The notes under the pieces are model-generated. The model had not been told where the DNA came from, made no database searches, and saw only the letters and a program-made list of their open reading frames with translations. Positions 51,859-60,485 of a stretch of DNA of 64,000 bases are shown here, one piece after another. The stretch is from Hoeflea_A sp965216535 (lineage in GTDB: Bacteria > Pseudomonadota > Alphaproteobacteria > Rhizobiales > Rhizobiaceae). Position numbers and translations under genes: made by a program. Location: the NCBI GenBank assembly GCA_965216535.1, contig OZ244175.1:1302001-1366000 (forward strand), in the 5' to 3' direction. How positions within the stretch are numbered: position 1 is the first letter of the stretch; every line of letters starts with the position of its first letter.

Positions 51859-52040
51859 CCGGCCATCGTGCGAGGAATGAGCCACCGCACGCCACCTCAA
51901 CATGGCGTGCAGTGGCGGTGGCCGGATCGTAGACGGCTTGGTCGTTGTGGACCGCGCTAGAGTTTGATCAGCCATCGTCTTCGCATGAGGCCTGAACGGA
52001 TACAGAGCGGCTCGAAAGCCCTCTACGACAAGCATAGGAC
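51859..52040 (+). ncRNA. Structured non-coding end of IS110 element B, possible bridge RNA region
   Basis: About 180 non-coding bases before the transposase. A strong hairpin at 51881-51922 has arms GCCACC-GCACGCCA and TGGCGTGC-(AGTGGC)-GGTGGC. The 3' part aligns with element A (shared GATCG..GGCT...CTAGAGT, GTCTT, CCTGAACGGATAC and GACAAGCATAGGAC). By analogy with IS110/IS621 this is where a bridge RNA would be encoded; not proven here. Confidence 0.5.
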
Positions 52041-52985
52041 ATGACGAAGACCATGAAGGATAGCATCGGCATCGATATCTCGAAAGACCATCTGGACGTG
52101 CACCGCTGCGCCACCGGCGCTGCGGCCCGGTTCACCAACGACCCGGCCGGATTCAGGGCATTGAAGCGCTGGATCGGCGACAGGCAACCGCATCTGCTGA
52201 TCTATGAAGCAACCGGCCCCTATCACGGCCGTTTCGAACAGGCCCTGGCCGGCAAGCTGCCACTGGTCAAGGTCAACCCGCTACAGGCGCGCCGCTTTGC
52301 CCAGGCGAGCGGCAACCGGGCCAAGACCGACCAGGTGGATGCGCGCGTTCTGGCGCAGATGGGCGCGGCGCTCGATCTGGTACCTGACAGGCCCGCCATT
52401 GAAGGTCAGAGTGAACTCAAGGAGTTGCAGATTGCCCGCACGGCGCTCGTCAAGGACCGCACCCGCCTGAAGAACCGCCTGAAGACGCAGACCCTGGCCA
52501 TGACCCGGCGTCACACCAAGGCGCGGCTCGCCCAGGTCGAACGCCAGCTCATCGCGCTTCAAGGTGAAATCGCAATCCGGCTGACAGCGTCTGCGAAACG
52601 CGCAAGAGCCTATGCCATCCTGCGCTCGATCCGCGGCATAGGCGACGTGGTTGCCGCGGCGATCCTCATCGAGTGCCCCGAGATCGGCACGCTCGGCAAG
52701 AAGCAGGCCGCCGCACTGGCCGGCCTGGCACCCATGACACGCCAATCGGGGAAGTGGAAAGGCAAGGCCTTTATACAAGGTGGCCGCAAATACCTGCGCG
52801 ATGCTCTCTACATGCCGGCGCTGGTCGCCATCCGCTTCAATCCCGATCTGAAGGACAAATACGCAGCCATGATCAAGGCCGCAAAACCACCAAAGGTCGC
52901 CCTGACGGCCATCATGCGGAAGCTGATCGAGCTCGCAAACGCCCTGATCAAGGCCGACAGAATGTGGGAACCTAAAACCGCTTGA
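52041..52985 (+). CDS. IS110-family transposase (element B)
   Basis: 314-residue DEDD transposase: first Asp in DSIGIDISKDHLDVHR, Glu in LIYEATGPYHGRFE, Asp pair in KTDQVDARVLAQMGAAL. C-terminal domain has IRGIGDVVAAAILIECPEIG and ALAGLAPMTRQSGKWKGKAF. An ATG four codons later (52053) is an alternative start aligned with the other element's N terminus. Intact. Identity with the element A protein is moderate, judged by eye. Confidence 0.95.
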   Translation: MTKTMKDSIGIDISKDHLDVHRCATGAAARFTNDPAGFRALKRWIGDRQPHLLIYEATGPYHGRFEQALAGKLPLVKVNPLQARRFAQASGNRAKTDQVDARVLAQMGAALDLVPDRPAIEGQSELKELQIARTALVKDRTRLKNRLKTQTLAMTRRHTKARLAQVERQLIALQGEIAIRLTASAKRARAYAILRSIRGIGDVVAAAILIECPEIGTLGKKQAAALAGLAPMTRQSGKWKGKAFIQGGRKYLRDALYMPALVAIRFNPDLKDKYAAMIKAAKPPKVALTAIMRKLIELANALIKADRMWEPKTA

Positions 52986-52999
52986 GCAAAACGGATACT

Positions 53000-53755
53000 C
53001 TAGCGGCCCCAGCCGCGACTGGGCGCTTCGGCTTGCTTCTTGTGGATGACCGCCTTGGGCGAGATGATCTTGCGGTCGAACAGGGGCACGGCACGGCGCT
53101 TCAACAGGACAACGAGAACGGCGCCGGCGATGATGCCGCCAATGTGGGCAGCCCAGGACACGTCGCCATCGGTGTCCGAAACCACCATGAAGATCTGAAA
53201 ACCGATCCACCCCACGAGCGGAATGAAGGCCGGAAGCGGCAGCGGAATACGACCGAGTACCAGAACCCAGACCCGCACGCGGGGATGCAGGATGAGGTAA
53301 GCGGCGACGACGCCGGCGACCGCGCCGGATGCGCCGATGAGCGGTGCTTCGGATTGCGGATCCAGCAGGCCGTGCGCCAATGCTCCGGCCGCGGCACAAA
53401 GCAGGTAGAAGATCAGAAAGCGGATATGGCCCAGAGCATCCTCGATGTTATCGCCGAATACCCACAGGAACAGCATGTTGCTCGCCAGGTGCCAAAAACC
53501 GCCGTGCAGAAAGGCATAGGTGATGTAGGTCGCCTCTTCGGGCACGATGGCGAGGCCGGGCGCCAGGTCGGCAAAACCATTAGCGACGGCCGGAATGTAG
53601 CCGAAGCCCAGGACCGCCGCCGTGGTGAAGGCACCGGTTTCGCCGCTGAACGTCGTGCCCAGCCAGATCACCGTGTTGATAACGATGAGCCCGAGCGTGA
53701 CATATTGCAGATTGATATGGTCGAGGTCGTTGCGGTCGTGCAGCGGAATGAACAT
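53000..53755 (-). CDS. Rhomboid-family intramembrane serine protease
   Basis: 251-residue membrane protease that cleaves transmembrane segments. The catalytic Ser is in GASGAVAGVVAAYLILHP and the catalytic His in AAHIGGIIAGAVLVVLL; the conserved HGGFWHLASNMLFLWVFGDNIED loop is present. About six helices. The ATG at 53755 (MFIPLHDRNDLDHINLQYV) gives the family-typical start and has GGCAGG upstream; a GTG at 53791, directly after the preceding stop, is the alternative. The IS110 element B ends two bases beyond its stop codon. Confidence 0.92.
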   Translation of the reverse strand: MFIPLHDRNDLDHINLQYVTLGLIVINTVIWLGTTFSGETGAFTTAAVLGFGYIPAVANGFADLAPGLAIVPEEATYITYAFLHGGFWHLASNMLFLWVFGDNIEDALGHIRFLIFYLLCAAAGALAHGLLDPQSEAPLIGASGAVAGVVAAYLILHPRVRVWVLVLGRIPLPLPAFIPLVGWIGFQIFMVVSDTDGDVSWAAHIGGIIAGAVLVVLLKRRAVPLFDRKIISPKAVIHKKQAEAPSRGWGR

Positions 53756-53791
53756 GGCCTGCCTATCCGCTGGCGACCGTTGGTGTGACAC

Positions 53792-54373
53792 TCATGTGCG
53801 GGTCTCTCCGGGAACCCAGAGCACGTCGTCGCGGCCGTCGCTGTTGGCGATCCGGGCGGCAACGAACAACAGGTCCGAGACGCGATTGATATAGCGGATC
53901 GCGGCAGGGTTGACTCTCTCATCCGGCTTGCCAGCAAGCTCGACCACCATGCGTTCGGCACGACGCGCCACGGTCCGCGCCAGATGCAAGGCTGAGGCCG
54001 CCGCAGAACCACCCGGCAGAATGAAAGACTTCAGCGGTTGCAGCCGGTCGTTCAGTTCATCGATCTCGGTTTCAAGCCGGTCAACCTGGCTGTCGATGAT
54101 GCGCAGGGGCGGGTAGGGCGGCGGCGTATCTGTTTCCGGCGTCGCCAGATCAGCGCCGAGATCGAAGAAGTCATTCTGAATGCGCGACAGAATGGCATCC
54201 AGCACAGCGTCATCGCGGGTGTGAAGCCGGGCCATGCCGATGCAGGCATTGGCTTCATCCACCGTGCCGTAGGCGGCGACGCGCAAATCGTACTTGTCGC
54301 GGCGTTCGCCGCTGCCGAGGGCCGTGCTGCCGTCGTCACCGGTCCGCGTGTATATCTTGTTGAGCGTTACCAA
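53792..54373 (-). CDS. ATP:cob(I)alamin adenosyltransferase, PduO type
   Basis: 193-residue enzyme that attaches the adenosyl group to cob(I)alamin to make coenzyme B12. N-terminal signature KIYTRTGDDGSTALGSGERRDKYDLRVAAYGTVDEANACIG and the active-site FILPGGSAAASALHLARTVARRAERMVV with RVNPAAIRYINRVSDLLFVAAR. It lies in a leftward run with the rhomboid gene, whose possible GTG start abuts this stop. Confidence 0.95.
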   Translation of the reverse strand: MVTLNKIYTRTGDDGSTALGSGERRDKYDLRVAAYGTVDEANACIGMARLHTRDDAVLDAILSRIQNDFFDLGADLATPETDTPPPYPPLRIIDSQVDRLETEIDELNDRLQPLKSFILPGGSAAASALHLARTVARRAERMVVELAGKPDERVNPAAIRYINRVSDLLFVAARIANSDGRDDVLWVPGETRT

Positions 54374-54385
54374 GATCGTCCTCCC

Positions 54386-54583
54386 CTACCGTCCGCCGCC
54401 GGTAATCCACAATATCGCGACAATCAGCACAACGGCAACAAATTGCAGCAACACTCGCATTTGCATGAGCTTGTTGGACAGATTGCCGGATCCGCCTTGC
54501 ATCATGTTGAACAGGCCGCGGATGAGCACGAACACCACCGCCGCCATCACGACAAGCGTCAGGTAAAACAGGAAATCGGTCAT
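54386..54583 (-). CDS. Small twin-helix membrane protein, HIG1-like
   Basis: 65-residue protein with two hydrophobic helices (FLFYLTLVVMAAVVFVLIRGLFNMM and VLLQFVAVVLIVAILWI) joined by GGSGNLSNKLMQMR, the pattern of the HIG1/twin transmembrane family linked in mitochondria and alphaproteobacteria to cytochrome oxidase assembly. The ATG at 54583 is preferred over the frame extension to 54640. It lies 12 bases upstream of the adenosyltransferase gene. Confidence 0.8.
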   Translation of the reverse strand: MTDFLFYLTLVVMAAVVFVLIRGLFNMMQGGSGNLSNKLMQMRVLLQFVAVVLIVAILWITGGGR

Positions 54584-54617
54584 GGGCGTGGTTCCGTGAT
54601 TTTGCCGATCGGGTCCA

Positions 54618-55448
54618 TCAGCGTTTCCCAAGTATGTCATAGAGCGTTCGGGCTGGCAGCAAACGTTTGAGCGCCACGCCGATCTTCGCCGGCCTGGTCA
54701 CCACATAGTGCGGATTCGGCCGGGGGCTTTCGAGGGCGTGTTTCAGCACGCGGTAGACGGCCTCGGGGCCGAGTTTGTGTTTCGACCGCACACCACCCTG
54801 GCGCAGTCGTTTTAGCTCCGGCTCATAGGACTGCCGATGCACCGAGCCTTCGACATCGATGTATTTTTCGACATAGGCGAGCGCGTTCGAGGCCATTTTC
54901 GATTCGATAGGTCCCGGCTCGATCAGGCTGACGTGAATGCCACTGCCGGCGAGTTCCATGCGCATGGTGACGCTCAGAGCTTCAAGCGCAAATTTGGAGG
55001 CGTTGTAGGCACCGCGCCAGCGCATCGGCACCAACCCGAGAATAGAGGAGCACTGAACGATGCGACCGCTGCCCTGATTGCGCATGACCGGGATGACCTG
55101 TCGGGTCAGTGTGTGCCAACCGAACACGTTGGCTTCGAATTGCTGTTTGAGCGCCTCGGTCGGTAGGTCTTCGATGGCGCCGGCCTGGCTGTAGGCGCCG
55201 TTGTTGAACAGCGCGTCGAGGCGGCCGCCCGATTCCCGCATGACGGTTTCGAACAGCGCGTCGATACTGTCTTCCTCACGATAGTCCAGGTAATGGGCGC
55301 TGAAACCATCCGCCGACAGGGCATCGATATCCTCGGGCTTTCGTGCCGTCGTGAAAACCTGCCAGCCGTCATCGCGCAGGGCGCGGGCGCAATGCGCACC
55401 GATCCCGGAGGAACATCCGGTGACAAGAATGCTGCGTTTCTCGGCCAT
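54618..55448 (-). CDS. SDR-family oxidoreductase
   Basis: 276-residue classical short-chain dehydrogenase. NAD(P) motif ILVTGCSSGIGAHCARALRDDG, NNGAYSQAGAIEDLP, catalytic Ser in VQCSSILGLVPM and Y-x-x-x-K in GAYNASKFALEALSV. The C-terminal part continues GVALKRLLPARTLYDILGKR, usual for this subgroup of oxidoreductases. The open frame upstream of 55448 is antisense to the YihY gene and is not part of it. Divergent from YihY/BrkB. Confidence 0.92.
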   Translation of the reverse strand: MAEKRSILVTGCSSGIGAHCARALRDDGWQVFTTARKPEDIDALSADGFSAHYLDYREEDSIDALFETVMRESGGRLDALFNNGAYSQAGAIEDLPTEALKQQFEANVFGWHTLTRQVIPVMRNQGSGRIVQCSSILGLVPMRWRGAYNASKFALEALSVTMRMELAGSGIHVSLIEPGPIESKMASNALAYVEKYIDVEGSVHRQSYEPELKRLRQGGVRSKHKLGPEAVYRVLKHALESPRPNPHYVVTRPAKIGVALKRLLPARTLYDILGKR

Positions 55449-55583
55449 GCATTGCTCCGTGGGAGAGGATTTCCGGCGGAAACCGGAGGACACTCTTAGT
55501 CGCTGCCGCCGGGGATTGGAAGCAATTCCATTTGACAACCGGCATGGACGAACTGACATAGGGTGGAGCGAGCGGGAGTGCAA

Positions 55584-56417
55584 ATGGACTGGCAACGCAG
55601 CTTGAGGATCGTCCTCAATGCGGTCACGCATTTCAACGACGATGACGGCTGGGCCATGGCCAGCCATGTTGCCCTGTCGACGCTGCTGGCGCTGTTTCCC
55701 TTTCTGATCTTCGGCACGGCGCTTGCCAGTTTTCTGGGCGCCGATACGTTTGCCGATACGGCCGTGCATATCATCTTCGACACCTGGCCGAAATCGATCG
55801 CCGAACCGATCTCGCGGGAAGTGCTCAACGTGCTCACGGTCAATCGCAGTGGGCTGCTGACGGTCAGTGTGCTGGCTGCCGCTTTCTTTGCATCGAACGG
55901 TGTCGAAGCGCTGCGGGTGTCGCTCAATCGCGCCTACCGCCAGCGAGACGACCGGTCGTTCGTCTTGCTGCGTTTGCAAAGCCTGGGTTTCGTCCTCGTG
56001 GCGGTGGTGGTCATGCTGGTGATCAGCTTCCTGCTGGTCCTGGCGCCAGTCGCTATCCAACTGACGCGGGAATGGCTGCCCTGGAGCGAAGCGCTGGTGG
56101 TGCATTTTGAAAACTGGCGCCTGCTGATCGCCGTGGCGCTGCTCTTCGTAGCGCTCGTCGTTTGCCACAGCTGGTTGCCAGCCGGGCGCAGGACACTCTG
56201 GTCGATCCTGCCCGGCGTGGGTGTGACCATGCTGTTCTGGATCGCCGGCGCCTCATTGTTCGCCGCCTATTTGCAGCAGTTTTCGACCTATGTTGCAACC
56301 TATGCTGGTCTGGCGTCCATTATGATCGCATTGATTTTTCTCTACATTGTCGCCGCGATCTTCATCCTTGGAGCAGAGCTCAATGCCGCGATCCTCGCGG
56401 AAAACCGCGACTCATAA
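55584..56417 (+). CDS. YihY/virulence factor BrkB-family membrane protein
   Basis: 277-residue protein with about six helices. Family features: WAMASHVALSTLLALFPFLIFGTAL at the N terminus, LTVNRSGLLTVSVLAAAFFASNGVEALRVSLNRAY, and the C-terminal YAGLASIMIALIFLYIVAAIFILGAELNA. The ATG has GGGAG six bases upstream; a GTG at 55563 is the alternative. Function unproven despite the historical RNase BN name. Confidence 0.92.
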   Translation: MDWQRSLRIVLNAVTHFNDDDGWAMASHVALSTLLALFPFLIFGTALASFLGADTFADTAVHIIFDTWPKSIAEPISREVLNVLTVNRSGLLTVSVLAAAFFASNGVEALRVSLNRAYRQRDDRSFVLLRLQSLGFVLVAVVVMLVISFLLVLAPVAIQLTREWLPWSEALVVHFENWRLLIAVALLFVALVVCHSWLPAGRRTLWSILPGVGVTMLFWIAGASLFAAYLQQFSTYVATYAGLASIMIALIFLYIVAAIFILGAELNAAILAENRDS

Positions 56418-56607
56418 GGTTAATCCGGCGAAAATGCCCGCAAATTAGGATTTTTGTCACTATTTCGCGTTAACTCAAACAGGCGGAATAGCGGGAATAT
56501 CGAGTGGTTTTGATGTAATTTGTCACGCGACAAATGAATTGTCGCTTCGGTTTGTGTCGGTATGGGGGCGATGCAGGTACCGGACAACGCAAATGATGGA
56601 GCGGAAA

Positions 56608-56898
56608 ATGATCGGATATGTATCTCCGGAGGTTTTCTACGGGCTAATCATCGCCTGCATAATCGGCTGTTTCTTCGTTGGCCATGCCATGGACGGGGTT
56701 ATCGGTTCTTCGGGCTTCGGCGTGCTCGGCAATATGCTGATATTGACGACCGGACTGTTTCTCGGACTTTTGTTGGCCGACAAAATCGGTCTCAGGGTTT
56801 CCAACGTGGAAGTTCTGGCGGCCGCCGGTTTGATCGGGGCTTTCGGATCGCTTTTGCTGCTGGTGCTGATCAAGCACCTGTTCATGCGCGTCGAATAG
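56608..56898 (+). CDS. Small membrane protein of unknown function
   Basis: 96 residues with three hydrophobic segments (YGLIIACIIGCFFVGHAMDG, VLGNMLILTTGLFLGLLLAD, VLAAAGLIGAFGSLLLLVLIKHLFM). The layout resembles small GlsB/YeaQ/YmgE-type or similar membrane proteins, but no motif settles it. The ATG at 56608 has GGAG six bases upstream. It lies in about 500 bases otherwise free of genes between YihY and GluQ-RS. Confidence 0.65.
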   Translation: MIGYVSPEVFYGLIIACIIGCFFVGHAMDGVIGSSGFGVLGNMLILTTGLFLGLLLADKIGLRVSNVEVLAAAGLIGAFGSLLLLVLIKHLFMRVE

Positions 56899-56927
56899 GG
56901 CGTTTCGGGCCAATTCGGCCCATCACT

Positions 56928-57824
56928 TCAGATTTTGGGGCTTGCCTCGATCATGGTGCGGATTTGCGCTGGCGTTCGTCGCCGGCGCAGGCTTTTCAAG
57001 GACAGGTCGCGGTCGCGTTTCGACAGTTTGCGTCCGGTTTCATCGGTCAGCAGGTGATGATGGGTATAGCGCGGCATCGGCAGCTCGAGCAGTTCCTGCA
57101 GAAGACGGTGCAGTGCCGTGGCGTGAAAGAGATCGTGACCGCGCACAACGTCCGTGACTCCTTGCAGCGCATCATCCACCACCACTGCCAGGTGATAGGC
57201 AACCAGACGGTCTGAACGGGTCAGCACAATGTCGCCCCAGCGGGACCAGTCGCAGGTGATCCGGCCGGTCTCGCCTCCCGGCCCGCGGCCTTCCTCCAAC
57301 CAGTCGACCGGCCGACCGAGGCGTTTCGCAGAAGCTTGCAAATCGAGGCGCCAGGCAAACGGCTGACCGGAATCAATCAGACGCTGACGCTCGGCCGGAC
57401 CAAGATCCCGTTCTGTGCCCGGGTAGATCGGAGCGCCATCCGGATCGCGTGGCCAGGTGCCGCCGTCAGCCTCGGCTCTGGCGACATGGTCGGCGATCTC
57501 GCGTCGGCTCATCACCGCCGGGTAGACGACGTCGATTTTGCGAAGCCGTTCCAGGGACGCCAGGTAGACTGCCAGGTGATCGCTTTGCCGGCGCACCGGC
57601 TTGTCCCAGACGATGCCGAGCCAGCCGAGGTCATCCAAAATCTGGCGTTCGTATTCGGGCCGGCAGCGTTGAGTGTCGGTATCTTCCATCCGCAGAAGCA
57701 GCCGGCCTCCGCTTGCCGTTGCCATATCGTGGTTGATGAGAGCGGAGCAGGCGTGACCCAGGTGCAGTTCGCCATTGGGGCTCGGCGCAAAGCGGAAAAT
57801 GCGGTCGCTGGCAGTCGGGGCCAT
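56928..57824 (-). CDS. gluQ: Glutamyl-Q tRNA(Asp) synthetase
   Basis: 298-residue truncated paralogue of glutamyl-tRNA synthetase that activates glutamate and attaches it to the queuosine base of tRNA(Asp). FRFAPSPNGELHLGHACSALINHDMA holds the HIGH motif (HLGH); the KMSKS equivalent is GRKLSKRDRDLSLKSLR. Lacks the anticodon-binding domain, as expected from its length. Confidence 0.93.
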   Translation of the reverse strand: MAPTASDRIFRFAPSPNGELHLGHACSALINHDMATASGGRLLLRMEDTDTQRCRPEYERQILDDLGWLGIVWDKPVRRQSDHLAVYLASLERLRKIDVVYPAVMSRREIADHVARAEADGGTWPRDPDGAPIYPGTERDLGPAERQRLIDSGQPFAWRLDLQASAKRLGRPVDWLEEGRGPGGETGRITCDWSRWGDIVLTRSDRLVAYHLAVVVDDALQGVTDVVRGHDLFHATALHRLLQELLELPMPRYTHHHLLTDETGRKLSKRDRDLSLKSLRRRRTPAQIRTMIEASPKI

Positions 57825-57898
57825 GATGGATCAGGCGGGTTCTCGGACGGTGGCAACGGGTTGCGGCTGCTGCTACGGTTGGCCTCCCGGAGGCAGCG

Positions 57899-58561
57899 TT
57901 GTCAATATCGAATATCCCGACGATCGAAGGACCGGACGACATTGAGACGGGTCTTGCGGCGCTGGCCGAACTCGACCCCCGGCTCGTACCTGTCATCGAA
58001 AGGGCCGGTCCGGTGCCGCTGCGCCGCCAGCCGCCCGGGTTCGAGGGGCTGGCGCAGATTGTCGTGGCGCAGATGGTCTCCAAAGCGAGCGCGGCTGCAC
58101 TTTGGAGCCGCCTGCTGGAGGCGGCGCCGGCCTGTGCTCCGGACCGGGTCGCAGCCCTGACAGATGATCAGTGTCGCGCAATCGGTTTGTCTCGAGCCAA
58201 GGAAAAGACCCTGAAACTGGCAGCGGAAGCGGTTTTGGAGAACCGTCTTGATCCGCATGAATTGTGTCGCCTGCCGGCGCGCGATTCGATCGCGGCGATG
58301 ACCGCCATCAAGGGGATCGGTCCCTGGACGGCGGAGGTCTATCTGCTGTTTTGCGCCGGCCATGGCGACATCTTTCCCGCCGGAGACGTTGCACTTCAGA
58401 GCGCGGCAGGCCATGCCCTCGGTCATGCGGAGCGACCCAATCAGCACGCGCTGAGACGGATTGCCGAGGCCTGGCAACCCTGGCGCGGGGTCGCCGCGCG
58501 ATTGCTTTGGGCCTATTACGCGACGGCCATGCGCCGCGGCGACGTGATCCCGACCGGGTGA
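57899..58561 (+). CDS. DNA-3-methyladenine glycosylase II, AlkA-like
   Basis: 220-residue helix-hairpin-helix glycosylase that removes alkylated purines. The hairpin and catalytic Asp occur in AAMTAIKGIGPWTAEVYLLFCAGHGDIFPAGDVALQSA. The N-terminal AlkA domain present in E. coli is missing, as in many bacterial relatives. The start is a TTG at 57899, with few alternatives in frame; divergent from GluQ-RS, 74 bases apart. Confidence 0.9.
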   Translation: MSISNIPTIEGPDDIETGLAALAELDPRLVPVIERAGPVPLRRQPPGFEGLAQIVVAQMVSKASAAALWSRLLEAAPACAPDRVAALTDDQCRAIGLSRAKEKTLKLAAEAVLENRLDPHELCRLPARDSIAAMTAIKGIGPWTAEVYLLFCAGHGDIFPAGDVALQSAAGHALGHAERPNQHALRRIAEAWQPWRGVAARLLWAYYATAMRRGDVIPTG

Positions 58562-58660
58562 AGCCTGGCAGGAGCCAAATTGCTCATATCACTTCACAAT
58601 CCTGTCACAACCGGCCTAATATAACCGGGACGACAAGCGAATCGCTCAGGAGAGTGAGAG

Positions 58661-59218
58661 GTGACGATTGCAGTTTCTCCAGATGCGCTTCCGGCGCTGG
58701 TACTGAACGCCGATTACCGGCCGCTCAGCTACTACCCGCTGTCGCTGTGGTCCTGGCAGGACGCGATCAAGGCCGTGTTCCTCGATCGGGTCAACATCCT
58801 GGCCGAATACGAGCACCGTGTATCGTCGCCGTCGATGTCGATGGCGCTGCCCAGCGTCGTTTGCCTGAAGGACTACGTCAAACCCAGCCGGCATCCGGCC
58901 TTTACACGGTTCAACGTGTTCCTGCGCGACCGGTTCCGGTGCCAGTATTGCGGTTCGGACAAGGACCTGACCTTCGACCACGTCATCCCGCGGCGCTACG
59001 GCGGCGAGACGACCTGGGAGAACATCGTCGCGGCCTGTTCACCCTGCAACCTCAAGAAGGGCGGCAAGATGCCCCGTGACGCGGGCATGTTCCCGGCGCA
59101 GAAACCGTACCATCCGACGGTGCATGATCTGCACAAGAACGGCCGCCTGTTTCCGCCCAACTATCTGCACGAAAGTTGGATGGACTATCTCTATTGGGAT
59201 GTCGAGCTGCAGCCCTGA
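58661..59218 (+). CDS. HNH endonuclease-family protein
   Basis: 185 residues. The HNH fold is intact: FRCQYCGSDKDLTFDHVIPRRYGGETTWENIVAACSPCNLKKGG, with the two C-x-x-C zinc pairs and the D-H and N residues of the site. The GTG start follows AGGAG. This is the widespread chromosomal form found in most alphaproteobacteria rather than a homing endonuclease; its physiological role is unclear. Confidence 0.9.
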   Translation: MTIAVSPDALPALVLNADYRPLSYYPLSLWSWQDAIKAVFLDRVNILAEYEHRVSSPSMSMALPSVVCLKDYVKPSRHPAFTRFNVFLRDRFRCQYCGSDKDLTFDHVIPRRYGGETTWENIVAACSPCNLKKGGKMPRDAGMFPAQKPYHPTVHDLHKNGRLFPPNYLHESWMDYLYWDVELQP

Positions 59219-59224
59219 CCGGGC

Positions 59225-59752
59225 TCAGGCTCTTTTGAAAGCGCCGCGCAGGCAACCGGCGGCCAGCACCACGCTGGCAATCACGTTCCATCCGGCGAAG
59301 GACAGGCCGAGCACCCGCAGGGCTGCGTCGTCACAGGCCGGCGGCTTGATGGCGTTGAGGTCGCTGAGCAGGCTGCTGGCGTCCGTGGCAGATCCGGCAG
59401 CGCCACCGCAGCCCTCGGGCCCGGGCCACCAACGCCATTCGACGCCGGAATGGTAGACGCCGAGGCCGGCGCCGTAGAGCATCAGCCCGCCTCCCACGAG
59501 AAACAGCGCGCGCACCACGAGCGGCGGCGCCTTGAGTGCTGCGGCTATGGCAGCGGCAAGCATGACCGGCACGCCGAGATAGTAAGGGGTGCGCTGTTCC
59601 AGGCAGAGCGCGCAGGGCAGGTAGCCGCCGATATGTTCGAACCCGAGCGCCGTGCCGACGACAACGGCCATGGCGGCAGCCAGCGTCAGGGCGGATAGGG
59701 CCGTTGGCGCTTCGGCAGCATGATGGTCGGAATGTCCGGTTGCCGTGGTCAC
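59225..59752 (-). CDS. Disulfide bond formation protein B (DsbB)
   Basis: Inner-membrane quinone-linked oxidase of 175 residues that re-oxidises DsbA. The first periplasmic Cys pair is C-x-x-C in GGYLPCALCLEQRTPYYLG; the second pair is in the later loop (EGCGG and KPPACDDA). Four helices. It lies 12 bases downstream of the YqaA/DedA-like gene on the same strand. Confidence 0.92.
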   Translation of the reverse strand: MTTATGHSDHHAAEAPTALSALTLAAAMAVVVGTALGFEHIGGYLPCALCLEQRTPYYLGVPVMLAAAIAAALKAPPLVVRALFLVGGGLMLYGAGLGVYHSGVEWRWWPGPEGCGGAAGSATDASSLLSDLNAIKPPACDDAALRVLGLSFAGWNVIASVVLAAGCLRGAFKRA

Positions 59753-59764
59753 GGTGCAATCCCC

Positions 59765-60346
59765 TCAGAATGCGTAGCGCAAGGCGTAGAACCCGCCGAA
59801 CAGAAGGACCAGAAATGTGGCGAAAAGAATGCCGAGATATTTCTCGATAAACAGGCGGATTGGCTCGCCATAAAGATAGAGCAGGAAGGCGACGAGGAAA
59901 AACCGCAGGCTGCGGCCGATGATCGAGACGACCACAAAGGTTACGAGGTTGAGCCCGGTGGCTCCTGAGAAGATGGTCAGCACCTTGTAGGGAAACGGCG
60001 TGACGGCGGCAAACAGCACGCCCCAGCCGCCATAGGTGTTGTACCAGTCGCGGATCTGCTCGAAGGAGTCTTCCTTGCCGTAGAGCGCCAGGATTGGTTT
60101 GCCGACCGCTTCGTAGAGGAACATGCCGATGGCGTAGCCAAGCAGCGCCCCGAGAACGGATGCGACAGTGCACAACAGCGCCGTCTTCCACCAACGTTCG
60201 CGATCGGCCAGCACCATGGGGATCAGCAGCACGTCGGGCGGAATCGGAAAGAACGAACTTTCGGCAAAGGAAACGGCCGCCAGTCCGGTCCGCGCATGGC
60301 GCGTCGCGGCGAGCGACATGGTCCAATCGTAGAGGCGTCTGATCAT
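59765..60346 (-). CDS. YqaA/DedA-like membrane protein
   Basis: 193 residues with about four to five helices, of the SNARE-associated (DedA/VTT) family: FAESSFFPIPPDVLLIPMVLADR, LLGYAIGMFLYEAVGK and GWGVLFAAVTPFPYKVLTIFSGATGLNLVTF. Members are implicated in lipid transport or proton-coupled membrane homeostasis. Likely co-transcribed with the downstream DsbB gene. Confidence 0.9.
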   Translation of the reverse strand: MIRRLYDWTMSLAATRHARTGLAAVSFAESSFFPIPPDVLLIPMVLADRERWWKTALLCTVASVLGALLGYAIGMFLYEAVGKPILALYGKEDSFEQIRDWYNTYGGWGVLFAAVTPFPYKVLTIFSGATGLNLVTFVVVSIIGRSLRFFLVAFLLYLYGEPIRLFIEKYLGILFATFLVLLFGGFYALRYAF

Positions 60347-60485
60347 GGAGCGGTTCCCTTGGCCGGGCTTTTAGGGAGAAACAGAAGGGGCGTAAACCGC
60401 AAATTAGCCGACCGGTCTTAGAACTTGGTAAAAGCAAGTTGACCACGCCCCATTGCTTCGTATATTCGGCGGCAATCGGCACAGG

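Larger units (their letters stand above)
51859..52998 (+). mobile_element. IS110-family element B (rightward)
   Basis: Second IS110-family element, opposite in orientation to element A. The 9-mer AACGGATAC is present at 51995-52003 and at the downstream end, 52990-52998, two bases before the stop codon of the rhomboid gene. The upstream edge is uncertain for the same reason as in element A. Confidence 0.75.

Noticed and set aside
50416..53000. Composite transposon flanked by two IS110 copies
   Set aside because: The elements are divergent with only a 295-base non-coding foldback between them, and they are not identical. There is no cargo gene.
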